Shown: piece after piece, positions 33,529 to 42,100 of the stretch
Numbering within the stretch: the stretch's first letter is position 1
How the letters are laid out: every line of letters begins with the position of its first letter
Assembly: GCF_943846705.1 (NCBI RefSeq)
Contig: NZ_OX044366.1
Span: 3,782,001 to 3,846,000, forward strand
From: an uncultured Pseudomonas sp.
Lineage (GTDB): Bacteria > Pseudomonadota > Gammaproteobacteria > Pseudomonadales > Pseudomonadaceae
Length of the DNA: 64,000 nt
Direction: 5' to 3'
Notes under the pieces: model-generated
The model's input: the letters and a program-made list of their open reading frames with translations, nothing else
Databases searched by the model: none
Told to the model about the DNA's origin: nothing
Made by a program: the position numbers and the translations under genes

Positions 33529-34839
33529 ATGTCAGTCGTTGAGGACAGGGGCGGCAAGAGCAGTAATGCGTTGTTAGCCCTGCTGGTAGGCGGGTATGCG
33601 AGCATCTTCCTTGGCCGGCAAATCATGGCGGTGATGATTGAGCCGATCAAGCTGGATTTCGGCGTCAGCGATACCGCCATGGGGCTAATTTCCGGGCTGG
33701 CCTTTGCCGGCATCTATGCCCTCATGGGGCTACCGGCCGGACGCCTGGCCGACCGCCACAGCCGAGTCAGGCTGCTGGCACTCTGCACCGCACTGTGGTC
33801 ACTGGCCACCCTGCTCTGCGGCTTTGCCGTCAGTTTTTACCTGCTGGTTATTGCCCGCATGCTGGTGGCCATCACCGAAGCGCCGGTAACACCGGCCTCG
33901 CTGTCGCTGATCGCCGACCTGTATCCACCACGCAACCGTTCGCTGGCAATCAGCTTCTTCACGGCCGCACCGACTATTTCGGCAATTGTCGGGCTGAGTC
34001 TGGGCGCGTGGGTGATTGATCAGTACGGCTGGCGTAGCGGTTTCTACATCGTCGCCACACCACCATTACTGGTATCCATGCTGCTGGCCATGCTGGGTCG
34101 TGAACCGCACCGTGGACGCTACGATGGCGTGCAACAGCGCCCCGCAGCGAAGCAAAACCTGTGGCAGTCGGCTCGCCAACTGCTCGGTAACCCACATTAC
34201 TGCAAGCTGGTAGCCGCCTGCGCGCTGTTCAGCTTCAGCGGCTTCGCCTTCGCCATGTGGAATACCACGTTTCTGATCCGCTCCCACGACTTGTCCCTGC
34301 AGAATGCCGGCATCCTCGCCGGTGTCGTGACCGGGATAAGCGCCGCACTGGGCGGGGTATTCAGCGGCTGGTTGACCGACCGCTTGAGCGTGCAAAGCCA
34401 GGCCTGGCTCCTGGGTATCCCTCTGGTGGGCCAGAGCATCGCCTTGATCTGCCTGCTGCTTTATATACTGTGGCCGCAAGGCATCGCGCTGCAGATTGGC
34501 TCGTTGCAAGTGCCGACTGCCATGTACTGGTGTGCCCTGATGGGTTTTTTTACCATGTGGTGGGTAGGCCCCTGTTTCAACCTGCTGACGCAACTGGTCA
34601 GCCCCTGGCAGCGGGCCACCGCAATCGCCTTACAGACCATCTGCACCACCCTCGCGGGGGTCGGTCTTGGCCCGCTGGTGACCGGTGTGCTGAGCGATCT
34701 GCTCCTGCCCTGGAGCGGTAACGAATCACTGCGTCACGCGCTGCTGCTGGTGCACCTCAGCCTGCTATTACCGCTGATCCTGCTGGTGCAGCTCTACCGA
34801 CAGCAGGCCTTCGCCCCACCCCACTTCGCCGAACAGTAA
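33529..34839 (+). CDS. MFS transporter
   Basis: Inner-membrane major facilitator (436 aa, 12 predicted helices). The family motif between TM2 and TM3 reads MGLPAGRLADRHSRVRLL, and TAAPTISAIVGLSLGAW marks TM5. Start 33529 has GGGAGGA at 8 nt. It is the last gene of the hsaB-hsaEGF unit, so uptake of a steroid or export of an intermediate is likely; direction and substrate are not determined by sequence. Large hydrophobic segments and the Spinster-like pattern suggest an organic-anion or lipid-like solute. Confidence 0.88.
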   Translation: MSVVEDRGGKSSNALLALLVGGYASIFLGRQIMAVMIEPIKLDFGVSDTAMGLISGLAFAGIYALMGLPAGRLADRHSRVRLLALCTALWSLATLLCGFAVSFYLLVIARMLVAITEAPVTPASLSLIADLYPPRNRSLAISFFTAAPTISAIVGLSLGAWVIDQYGWRSGFYIVATPPLLVSMLLAMLGREPHRGRYDGVQQRPAAKQNLWQSARQLLGNPHYCKLVAACALFSFSGFAFAMWNTTFLIRSHDLSLQNAGILAGVVTGISAALGGVFSGWLTDRLSVQSQAWLLGIPLVGQSIALICLLLYILWPQGIALQIGSLQVPTAMYWCALMGFFTMWWVGPCFNLLTQLVSPWQRATAIALQTICTTLAGVGLGPLVTGVLSDLLLPWSGNESLRHALLLVHLSLLLPLILLVQLYRQQAFAPPHFAEQ

Positions 34840-34870
34840 TAAAAAAGCCCTGCATATGCAGGGCTTTTTC
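34840..34870. terminator. Bidirectional terminator
   Basis: AAAAAAGCCCTGCATATGCAGGGCTTTTTC: split as stem GCCCTGCA/TGCAGGGC with a 2-nt centre, A-run on the left and T-run on the right. It lies between the convergent MFS and 3alpha-HSD genes and serves both. Confidence 0.92.
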
Positions 34871-34883
34871 GTTTCTGGAGGAC

Positions 34884-35651
34884 TCAGAAGCGGCCTGGGC
34901 GCATCATCGCATCCATGCCGCCATCGACGAAGACCACAGTGCCGTGCATAAAACTGGCCTGGGGCGACAGCAGAAAACGGATCGCCTCGGCCAGTTCCTG
35001 CGGCTGGCTGCCGCGACCCAGTGGCGCAACAAAATTGCGGGTGGCCTCACCGTACCGTGGGTCTTCGGTGGAAGCCTTGTACAGCGGCGTTTCGACCACG
35101 CCCGGCGCCACCACATTGAGGCGCACGCCATTTTTCGCCCAATCGTGCACCAGACGGCGGACCAATACACTGACCGCATATTTGGAACCGGCATAGGCCA
35201 TGCTCGGCTGATTGGCCTGATTGGCCGCTTCAATGGCCGCAGCCTCATCACCGGCCAGCATCAGCTCAACGATCGGTTGTTGGTCAGCGCCAGGCTGCAC
35301 CCCGGCGACAGAGCCAACCACCACGGCAGACGGCTGAGTCCCCTTGCTGAGTGCTGGCACCAGCCCTTGCAGTAGGCTGCTGACGGCAAAATAGTTGACC
35401 GCCAGAATCAGCCCGCAACTGGGCGCAGTGACACCAACACCGGCACACAAGACCACATGGTCCAGCACGCCATTGCAGCGTTCAAGGGCCTCGGAAACCG
35501 CCTGCTGGCGGCCCTCCGGGGTGGAAAGATCGACGTTGATGTCACTGTTGGCGCGATCAATACCGATCACACGATGGCCGGCCTCGGATAATTGCAGGCA
35601 CAGGGCGGCGCCGATGCCGGAGGCAGCACCCGTAACGACTGTTGTGGGCAT
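34884..35651 (-). CDS. hsdA: 3alpha-hydroxysteroid dehydrogenase/carbonyl reductase
   Basis: SDR of 255 aa with the short N-terminal layout of Comamonas testosteroni 3alpha-HSD/CR: VVTGAASGIGAALC, then DLSTPEGRQQA, VLCAGVG, VNYFAVSSLLQ, the AYAGSKYAVSVLVRR active site, RLNVVAPGVVETPLY, DPRYGE and the closing GGMDAMMRP. It oxidises the 3alpha-hydroxyl of bile acids or androsterone to the 3-ketone, the entry step before KstD. It is 77 bp downstream of a Tat-exported amidase on the same strand. Confidence 0.87.
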   Translation of the reverse strand: MPTTVVTGAASGIGAALCLQLSEAGHRVIGIDRANSDINVDLSTPEGRQQAVSEALERCNGVLDHVVLCAGVGVTAPSCGLILAVNYFAVSSLLQGLVPALSKGTQPSAVVVGSVAGVQPGADQQPIVELMLAGDEAAAIEAANQANQPSMAYAGSKYAVSVLVRRLVHDWAKNGVRLNVVAPGVVETPLYKASTEDPRYGEATRNFVAPLGRGSQPQELAEAIRFLLSPQASFMHGTVVFVDGGMDAMMRPGRF

Positions 35652-35728
35652 GATGAAACTCCTTTGCTGAGGTATTACCTGCAGGCTGATCGTTTATCGA
35701 GCAGCCCGGGATCGATTCTGCTTTGGTT

Positions 35729-37249
35729 TCAAATCGGCGGCAGCCGGTCGAACCACGGACGCGCCTGCTCCAGCTGGCCGGCCAGGCTCAACAGGGTATG
35801 CTCGGCGCCGAAGCGTGCGGCGAACATCACGCCCACTGGCAAGCCTTCGCCACTCCAGTACAGCGGGACCGACATGGCGGGCTGTCCGGTGAAGTTGTAC
35901 AGCGAAGTAAACGCCGAACTGCGGGTGGCCAAGGGGCCGAATTCCTTCAGCGGCAGGTCCATGTCCACCACGCCCAGCAAAGGTGGCGCCCAGGTCATCG
36001 TTGGGCTGAGGATCAGGTCGTAGTCCTTCATGAAGCGGGCCATATCACGCCCGGTTTGGCGCAGCACTTGCAGAGCCTCCATGTACTCCACTGCACTGAC
36101 CTTGCGCCCCCAGTTGAGCATTTCCATGTTCACCAATTCTAGGTCGTCGGCGCTCACCGCCCGGCCCAGCTGCGCTTCGCGCAGGGCAATACGCTCGGCC
36201 AGGCTAACCACGCTGAGGGTACCCGAAGCCTGCATAGCGGCCGGCATATTGAGCTTGGGGACTGCGTCTACCACCTCATGCCCCAGCTCAACACACAGCC
36301 GCGCGGCATCTTCCAGGGCATCCAGGCAGACCTGCTCCACCGGCATCGCCAGCAGCGGCTGACGCATCATGGCGATACGCAGGCGACCCGGCGCTTGCTG
36401 CACCTTGGCCAGGTAAGAACCGTGCTCGACACCGTCGAATTCACGCCCGGGGTTCTTCCAGGCCATTGCATCAAGCAGCGCCGCCGAGTCACGCACGCTG
36501 CGACTGACGACATGTTGCGCCGACAAAAAGTTACGGGCACCCGCTTCGTCACTGCCGATCGGCACCAGGTCGCGGCTTGGTTTGATACCGAACAAGCCGC
36601 AAGAGGACGCCGGCAGGCGGATCGAGCCACCGCCATCGCTGGCATGTGCCACTGGCATAATGCCGGCGGCCACTGCCGCCGCCGCGCCGCCGGAAGAACC
36701 ACCGGCGCTGTGCTTGAGATTCCAGGGGTTGTGCGTATCACCGAACAATTTGCCTTCGGTTGACGGGTTGTTACCAAACTCAGGGCTGTTGCTCTTGCCG
36801 AAGATCACCAGTCCGGCCTTGCGCGCGCTGCGGACATAGGGGTCGTCCGTGGTCGCCTTGGCGTCGCGGAAGAAGCGCGAGCCGTGCGTGGTCACCGTAT
36901 CCGCCATGCTCACGCCCAGATCCTTGAGCAGGAACGGTACGCCACGGAATGGCCCGTCAGGAATGCCCGAGGCCACCAGCTGGCGTGCCGCATCATAGTG
37001 CCGGGTGACCACTGCATTGATCTGCGGGTTGACCAGCTCAGTGCGCTGGATCGCCAGCTCCAGCAATTCTTCGGCACTGACCTGGCCGTCGCGCACCAAG
37101 CGCGCCAGTTCCAGGGCATCGCAACGCCGATACTCAGCAAAACTCATGCCGCTCGCTGCCATGGCCGACGGCGCGCGTAAACTTAACGCCAGGCCCGCGG
37201 CCAGGCAGGCAGAGCCTTGCAGAAAGTGCCTTCGTTTGATGCCAGACAT
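35729..37249 (-). CDS. Tat-exported amidase-signature enzyme, candidate bile-salt amidase
   Basis: Amidase-signature hydrolase (506 aa from ATG 37249, with GAGGAAG site). The N-terminus RRHFLQGSACLAAGLALSLRA is a twin-arginine signal, written here as RRHFLQG plus a hydrophobic stretch. The catalytic triad is in place: Lys in FLLKDLG, cis-Ser in SAGGSSGG, nucleophile Ser in DGGGSIRLPAS. It would act in the periplasm on an amide bond. Its coupling to a 3alpha-HSD gene and location in a steroid island suggest hydrolysis of glycine or taurine conjugates of bile acids, but this is inference; other amides are possible. Confidence 0.82.
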   Translation of the reverse strand: MSGIKRRHFLQGSACLAAGLALSLRAPSAMAASGMSFAEYRRCDALELARLVRDGQVSAEELLELAIQRTELVNPQINAVVTRHYDAARQLVASGIPDGPFRGVPFLLKDLGVSMADTVTTHGSRFFRDAKATTDDPYVRSARKAGLVIFGKSNSPEFGNNPSTEGKLFGDTHNPWNLKHSAGGSSGGAAAAVAAGIMPVAHASDGGGSIRLPASSCGLFGIKPSRDLVPIGSDEAGARNFLSAQHVVSRSVRDSAALLDAMAWKNPGREFDGVEHGSYLAKVQQAPGRLRIAMMRQPLLAMPVEQVCLDALEDAARLCVELGHEVVDAVPKLNMPAAMQASGTLSVVSLAERIALREAQLGRAVSADDLELVNMEMLNWGRKVSAVEYMEALQVLRQTGRDMARFMKDYDLILSPTMTWAPPLLGVVDMDLPLKEFGPLATRSSAFTSLYNFTGQPAMSVPLYWSGEGLPVGVMFAARFGAEHTLLSLAGQLEQARPWFDRLPPI

Positions 37250-37494
37250 CGGGGCTTCCTCACTTTTGTTATTAGATTTGTAACGCTTGTGCGCGCCCCG
37301 TTGTACGAGCGCAGCGCCTCGCACAACGGCGTGTGCAAACACGAGCTGGGACGATATAAACCGCCAACAGAGGATTAATCGTGGGCGTGGCTGTTCTCCA
37401 GCGGCTGTCTAGCGGCGGCGACAAACCAAGCACTGCTGCATAGCCATTGCCTGCGCTGCAGGACTGCTGCGCAGGCTCAGTTATATCGCTTAGG

Positions 37495-38352
37495 CTACTC
37501 GTCGGGGTCGCTGTACCAACCTACCATCACCAGATAGCGGCCCACCCGCTGGATCAGCGCGGTCTTGTTCTCCACCTTCTGGGTAACCGGGTTGCGCCAG
37601 CGATAAGCGAATTCGCCCGTATCGCGTCCCTTCATCTGCGCCAGGAGCGGCGCACCCAGCGGTTGGCCAGCATGGTCTTCGAGAGTGTCGAAGCGGCTAC
37701 CAACCAGCCCATGGTTATTACCATGGGCAACGAAGCGGCGGCTGTCGCTGTCGATAACGAACGGGTAGATGTCATCCCGGTAGAACTGCGAATCGAGATT
37801 ATTGATCTGACCGATGGTCTGTTTCGCGTCATCGGCCAACGCGGCTACCACACGCTGCAACATGTTGTGTGCTTCGGCAGAATCGGCTCGGGGCTGGTAA
37901 TAGCCGACCCCCAGGATATGCTGGTCAAATACGCGATAGAAGGCTTTCTTGCGCTCCACACGACCCTGACGCCAATTGATCCAACGGTACTCGCCCACCT
38001 GGATTTCATTGGCCGCCGGCTGTGCGAGGACAGACTGATAAACGGCTCGCAACTGATCATCGAGCAGCGGCGAAACATCCCGACCAATCAGCTGCCGCGA
38101 AGGGCCGCCACTGGCGAGCATAATGCCGTCGCGGTCCACCACGAATACATACAGATCATCCTCGGTAAACTGCCCCTGGCGGCTAAAAGCCGCAAAAGAT
38201 CGCTCACCCTCCTGCAAGTAATACTGTGAAGCTCGCTCGAGCAGCGCGAGAGCCTGCTGCTCATCAGCGGGCAGCGACTCGGCCTGCAGAAGGCTATGGA
38301 ACAGCATGCACAGCAGCAGACAAGCTGCCAGCCCTCTTTTCCACCGTTCCAT
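37495..38352 (-). CDS. Periplasmic Cache-domain sensor-like protein
   Basis: 285-aa protein with a cleavable signal peptide (LAACLLLCMLFHSLLQAES) and two tandem Cache-like segments: LYVFVVDRDGIMLASGG...GRD near 67-90 and IYPFVIDSDSRRFVAHG near 195, each followed by VGYY/VGWY-type closing strands. No transmembrane or output domain follows, so it is a free periplasmic Cache protein, perhaps a ligand-binding partner for another receptor or transporter. Preceded by motif B, which places it in the steroid regulon. It lies between kshA and the amidase gene. Ligand unknown. Confidence 0.75.
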   Translation of the reverse strand: MERWKRGLAACLLLCMLFHSLLQAESLPADEQQALALLERASQYYLQEGERSFAAFSRQGQFTEDDLYVFVVDRDGIMLASGGPSRQLIGRDVSPLLDDQLRAVYQSVLAQPAANEIQVGEYRWINWRQGRVERKKAFYRVFDQHILGVGYYQPRADSAEAHNMLQRVVAALADDAKQTIGQINNLDSQFYRDDIYPFVIDSDSRRFVAHGNNHGLVGSRFDTLEDHAGQPLGAPLLAQMKGRDTGEFAYRWRNPVTQKVENKTALIQRVGRYLVMVGWYSDPDE

Positions 38353-38386
38353 ATGCGCCTCCGTATTAATACTCTATTAGCCTCTG

Positions 38387-38430
38387 ACGTTAGCTGAACA
38401 GGCCTCCTGCCACATCGTCCGTTCGGACGT
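38387..38430 (-). promoter_or_regulatory. Shared motif B: activator-type promoter of the Cache gene
   Basis: On the minus strand ACGTC-CGAACG-GACGATGT (38430-38412) with a 14-bp dyad core, then 19 nt, then TAACGT (38392-38387), 34 nt before the ATG. It lies just beyond the kshA terminator, so the Cache gene has its own promoter. Confidence 0.7.
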
Positions 38431-38442
38431 CAGAAAACCCAA

Positions 38443-38466
38443 AAGCCGCTCCTAAAAGAGCGGCTT
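38443..38466 (-). terminator. Terminator of kshA
   Basis: A 9-bp stem AAGCCGCTC/GAGCGGCTT with a 6-nt loop, followed on the minus strand by TTGGGTTTTC. It lies just after the kshA stop. Confidence 0.82.
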
Positions 38467-38487
38467 CTGATCGGTGCAAGGTAAGCG

Positions 38488-39528
38488 TCAGGGCTTATTG
38501 ACGGTGATAAATTCGCGATGCTCGGCCATCTGCGGCGGGATATCCGCCTCATTGGTGTAGAACTGCGCATACCACTCGCGCAACTGGTAAATAGGACCAT
38601 CGCCCTCGGCCAGCACCGGGTTATCCACCGGCCGCTTGGTGCTCCAAATGTCTACGTCCTGGTAGAAGGAGGTGCGGTTATTTTCCACGTATTCCAGCGC
38701 CAGTTTTTCGTTCTGCTCTTCGGTCCAGCCGGGAATTTTCTTGACCAGCACTCCGAAGCGCAACTCGAACTGCCTAGGGCCTATCGGTACATGGCAGTTC
38801 AGCAGAATCGTCTCGACTGTCAGCCCGTCATATTCGGCACGCATCCGGGTGAAGTGGGTTGAAGGGCCGTAATAAGCTGACTCTGCAACCAGGTCACCAC
38901 CCAGGCGCTCGGAGTCGCCATGAAACTCTTGGGTGCCAATATGCCCCTGAAAGGTGTTGCGGAAATACTTGGTCGGCGCGCCATGCACCGGACCGAAATG
39001 CTGGGCGTCGACCAGATTGTCCACCAGCTCACGCGGATGGGTGTCGATGACCATCAGATCCAAATGCCAGTCATTGTCCCACTCGTCACTGTCGATTTCC
39101 GGGAAATAGGGAATCTCGACACCTTCAGCCGGCGGCAGGCCTTCAGGGTTGTGCCAGACGAACAGCAGACGGTTGACTTCGCAGGTCAACCATTTGCGCG
39201 TTTTCGCTTTGGGTGGAATGCGCTTGCAGTAAGGGATCTCGGCACAACGCCCACTGGCATCGAAGGCCCAGTGGTGGAATGGGCAGACGACCTTGCCATC
39301 TACCAACTCGCCTTGCGACAGATCAGCCCCCATGTGTGGGCAGTAGGCATCCAGCACGGCAATTTGATTGTCCTTGCCGACAAAGCCCAACAGGCGACTG
39401 CCGAAGACATTCAAGGTGTGCAGCTTGCCATCACGAAAGGCCTCAGCCTCACCAAGACAATGCCAGCCACGGGCATAGCGATATTCTGCTGTTTCCGCCA
39501 CCGACTTGACCTCGATCATCTGATTCAT
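38488..39528 (-). CDS. kshA: 3-ketosteroid 9alpha-hydroxylase oxygenase
   Basis: Rieske non-haem iron oxygenase (346 aa from ATG 39528, GAGG site). The Rieske cluster ligands are Cys63/His65 (CPHMGADL) and Cys82/His85 (CPFHHW). The mononuclear iron site is NLVDAQHFGPVH with Asp172, His175 and His180. Length, motif spacing and the KRIPPKAKTRKW segment match KshA. It inserts the 9alpha-hydroxyl that, with delta1 unsaturation, causes ring B to open. Electrons come from KshB (20.6-21.6 kb). It is transcribed alone and ends at a clear terminator; a weaker copy of the shared promoter motif lies upstream. Confidence 0.93.
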   Translation of the reverse strand: MNQMIEVKSVAETAEYRYARGWHCLGEAEAFRDGKLHTLNVFGSRLLGFVGKDNQIAVLDAYCPHMGADLSQGELVDGKVVCPFHHWAFDASGRCAEIPYCKRIPPKAKTRKWLTCEVNRLLFVWHNPEGLPPAEGVEIPYFPEIDSDEWDNDWHLDLMVIDTHPRELVDNLVDAQHFGPVHGAPTKYFRNTFQGHIGTQEFHGDSERLGGDLVAESAYYGPSTHFTRMRAEYDGLTVETILLNCHVPIGPRQFELRFGVLVKKIPGWTEEQNEKLALEYVENNRTSFYQDVDIWSTKRPVDNPVLAEGDGPIYQLREWYAQFYTNEADIPPQMAEHREFITVNKP

Positions 39529-39626
39529 GAACCTAATCCTCACTGAGCGTTGTTATAGTTTTCTTCACGGCCGGCCCGCTAGAGCGGCGACGTGAATTTG
39601 CCGAAAAACCACATCCGATGTATGGC

Positions 39627-39670
39627 ATATTCGCGCCAGCCTGAAGCAGCTACATCCCCCAGTTGGACTA
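39627..39670 (-). promoter_or_regulatory. Weaker shared-motif copy H upstream of kshA
   Basis: On the minus strand TAGTC-CAACTG-GGGGATGT (39670-39652), then 19 nt, then GAATAT (39632-39627). The left half is perfect and the right half matches 5 of 8 positions; spacing is the same as in the strong sites. The -10 would lie 98 nt before the kshA ATG. Confidence 0.45.
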
Positions 39671-39673
39671 GAT

Positions 39674-40513
39674 TTAGGCGTCGCGCCAATCCGCGACTAT
39701 GCCGTGCTCGAGGGCAAAGGGCTGCACGTGCACCGTGCGCTTCTGATGCAGGCCTTGCACATCATTGACCGCCAACCAGCGCATCACGGCAGCGGGCACC
39801 AGCGGCGGCGCGGAGCCGGCCCCCAGGGCCCGCACACCTGCCTCGCCAATCGTGGCTTTCAGCGCGTCGGTGGTGACCACGCCAGGATTGACCGTGTAGG
39901 TGCGCAAGCCACGGTCGCCCATTTCAGCTTTGAGGACCCCCGACAGACGCGACACGGCCGCCTTGCCGGCGGCGTAGGCATAACCCCAGCCGCCACGGTC
40001 TGCCGCCACCGGTGGATTGCTTTCACCAGCCCCAGAGGTCACGTTGATAATCACCCCCTCGCCCTGCTCCAGCATTGGTAGCACTAGCCGTTGAGTGAGC
40101 AGCACCGGCGCCAGAATATAGCCGCGGTACATGCGCTCGAGGGTATCCGCGCTTAGCTGCAGGAACGTCTGGTTGAGGTCGCTGCCCTGGTACACCGCAT
40201 TATTGACCAACACATCAATACGCCCGGCCTGCTGCAGCAACAAATCAGCCGCCAGTAGCACCGAGTCAGCGTCCAGCAGGTTCATCGGAATGCACCAAGC
40301 CTGGCGCCCTAGCGCTCTGATCTCAGCAGCCACCGAGGCCAAGCTGCCCGGTAAGGACTGCCCGTCGGCCCCCGTCAGACTGTGCTCATGCTGCTGGCCA
40401 TCTTCGAGCGTACGCGCACTGATGGCCACATCGAACCCGGCCTGAGCAAAGGCCAGAGCCGTTTCCCGGCCGATACCACGACTGGCCCCGGTGACCAATA
40501 CCACCTTGTTCAT
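39674..40513 (-). CDS. Short-chain dehydrogenase with inserted loop
   Basis: SDR of 279 aa: TGASRGIGRETA cofactor loop, VLVNNAVYQG, INVTSGAGE and active-site YAAGK. An extra loop of about 20 residues after strand beta2 (EDGQQHEHSLTGADGQSLPG) and a longer C-terminal tail distinguish it from the other SDRs here. It is directly preceded by a strong copy of the shared motif, so it belongs to the steroid regulon. A hydroxysteroid or hydroxyacyl-CoA substrate is likely, but none can be named. Confidence 0.78.
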   Translation of the reverse strand: MNKVVLVTGASRGIGRETALAFAQAGFDVAISARTLEDGQQHEHSLTGADGQSLPGSLASVAAEIRALGRQAWCIPMNLLDADSVLLAADLLLQQAGRIDVLVNNAVYQGSDLNQTFLQLSADTLERMYRGYILAPVLLTQRLVLPMLEQGEGVIINVTSGAGESNPPVAADRGGWGYAYAAGKAAVSRLSGVLKAEMGDRGLRTYTVNPGVVTTDALKATIGEAGVRALGAGSAPPLVPAAVMRWLAVNDVQGLHQKRTVHVQPFALEHGIVADWRDA

Positions 40514-40554
40514 GTTGTGTTCCCAGTGTCTGCAACCATGCGATTTTGTCGATA

Positions 40555-40598
40555 AGTATCGGAGGCCGCAGCATGCGACTCATCGTCTGCACAGACTA
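40555..40598 (-). promoter_or_regulatory. Shared motif D: activator-type promoter of SDR gene
   Basis: On the minus strand TAGTC-TGTGCA-GACGATGA (40598-40580), then 19 nt, then GATACT (40560-40555), 41 nt before the ATG. A perfect match to the consensus in both halves. Confidence 0.75.
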
Positions 40599-40612
40599 GG
40601 ATTCAACAACAA

Positions 40613-40642
40613 GAAAGCCGCCGACCTGGAGGGTCGACGGCT
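40613..40642 (-). terminator. Terminator downstream of LuxR-type regulator gene
   Basis: On the minus strand a stem GCCGTCGACC/GGTCGGCGGC with one mismatch and a 5-nt loop, followed by TTTCTTGTT. It lies 63 bp after the regulator stop. Confidence 0.72.
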
Positions 40643-40704
40643 GCTGTGAACGGACTGCTTAGGGACACTCTGGACGCCGTGGATTACTCCGCGACCAGCA
40701 CGTG

Positions 40705-41958
40705 TTACGGGCGAAGGCCGCTCTGCAGGGAGCGCAGCTGAGGATGAGGAATGACCGCTGCGCGCGCACCTAACGGGGAGACATTGCCACGCCCCAAGGA
40801 CACCACACTGTTAAGCATCACCCGCACCAGCTCAGCTTGCCGGCGCACACCGGTTTTGGAAAAGATCGCCCGCAGATGAGCCCGCGCAGTGTTGCGCATG
40901 ATGCCCAAATTCTCCGCGGCTTCCTCCAGCGACAGGCCGTTGGCCAACTGCAGCGCCAGCACGGTTTCCGCCGGAGTGAAGTTGAACAGTTCTTTGGCAA
41001 CCCGGTTGTCGACCTGGGATTTACCAACCGCATCGCGGATATACATCATCACCGCCGGCTGACCACGGCCCTCGGCCCACTCCGTGCCGGGCACTGGCTC
41101 GACCACCACCCCGAGACTGACTTGCCCAGAGGGCCGCGCAACCGAGAGTGCTTCACGGGCGCCCAGCGGTTGCGGTGCATGCTTGGAGTCGACCGCATCC
41201 CTGATTAGTTTGTGCAGCTCGCGGTTATCGCTGGGGTAGCTTGCCTCCAGCCGGGAACCTACCAGTTTGAGACCATCGGCCTGACCAAGCAGCTCGCGGG
41301 CAACATCATTCAACTGCAACACCCCACCGGCCTCATCGAGTACCAGGGTGGCCACCGAGAGACGGTTGACCGCCTCGGCATACAGGTTACCCAGCGATGC
41401 GCTGCGGCCGAGCAGGTTGTGCACATGCATGCTGCGCCGCAAATGCGGTACCAGCCGCGAACACAGCGCCTTGTCGGCCTCGGTGAATGCCTGCTGGGAA
41501 TGGTTGCGGGTGATGCGAAAGCGCAACACGCCGGAGTCGATGGTGGAAATATCCGCCCCCATGACGTGGTAGATGTCGTTCAGCTTGCTGTAGTCGCGGT
41601 AATAGCTGCTGCTTTCCCACTCTTGGAAGGTCATCACGTCATCCACCGTGAATACCCGATCCGCCGGCATGTTGGAGAACGGTGTATCGCCATGCAGGTA
41701 GGGGAAGTAGGTAACCTTGCCACTGCCCTCGAGATTCCCGGCGACCAACATCAGGCCGACATCCTCGACCCCTGGAATACGCAGAATCAGCGTGACGTAA
41801 TTGGCCTGAAACAGATTGCGCAACTCGTACAACGCCTCGGACAGACGCTCGTTTTCCAAGGCACCGTCATGGATAAGACCAATAACTCGATCATAGTCGT
41901 CTAGCGACAACGGTGTTTCGGACGATTCTGGATGCGCTTTTTTACTTATTGTTGTCAT
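40705..41958 (-). CDS. LuxR-family transcriptional regulator, steroid-cluster paralogue 1
   Basis: 417 aa. An N-terminal sensor region (about 15-320) includes ANYVTLILRIPGVEDVGLML and a PAS-like stretch (LSVATLVLDEAGGVLQLND). A C-terminal LuxR helix-turn-helix follows (about 335-395: LANGLSLEEAAENLGIMRNTARAHLRAIFSKTG, written in parts). It lacks a receiver domain or acyl-homoserine-lactone motif. The product is clearly paralogous to that of the next gene. Comamonas testosterone activator TesR/TeiR is also a LuxR-type protein, so a steroid-responsive activator is likely. It is probably expressed downstream of the RND operon or from its own promoter in the 142-bp gap. Confidence 0.85.
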   Translation of the reverse strand: MTTISKKAHPESSETPLSLDDYDRVIGLIHDGALENERLSEALYELRNLFQANYVTLILRIPGVEDVGLMLVAGNLEGSGKVTYFPYLHGDTPFSNMPADRVFTVDDVMTFQEWESSSYYRDYSKLNDIYHVMGADISTIDSGVLRFRITRNHSQQAFTEADKALCSRLVPHLRRSMHVHNLLGRSASLGNLYAEAVNRLSVATLVLDEAGGVLQLNDVARELLGQADGLKLVGSRLEASYPSDNRELHKLIRDAVDSKHAPQPLGAREALSVARPSGQVSLGVVVEPVPGTEWAEGRGQPAVMMYIRDAVGKSQVDNRVAKELFNFTPAETVLALQLANGLSLEEAAENLGIMRNTARAHLRAIFSKTGVRRQAELVRVMLNSVVSLGRGNVSPLGARAAVIPHPQLRSLQSGLRP

Positions 41959-42100
41959 CGTTGCGACCTCATGCGTATAGCTTCGCTGAAGCTCAGATTT
42001 ATATCGTTATCCGGCACTGCACAAGTAGACCATTTCCTCTATATGCCACTACGGGCCGCTTTGCGCGCCCATCAATAATTGCATCAAATGTTGTCCATGC

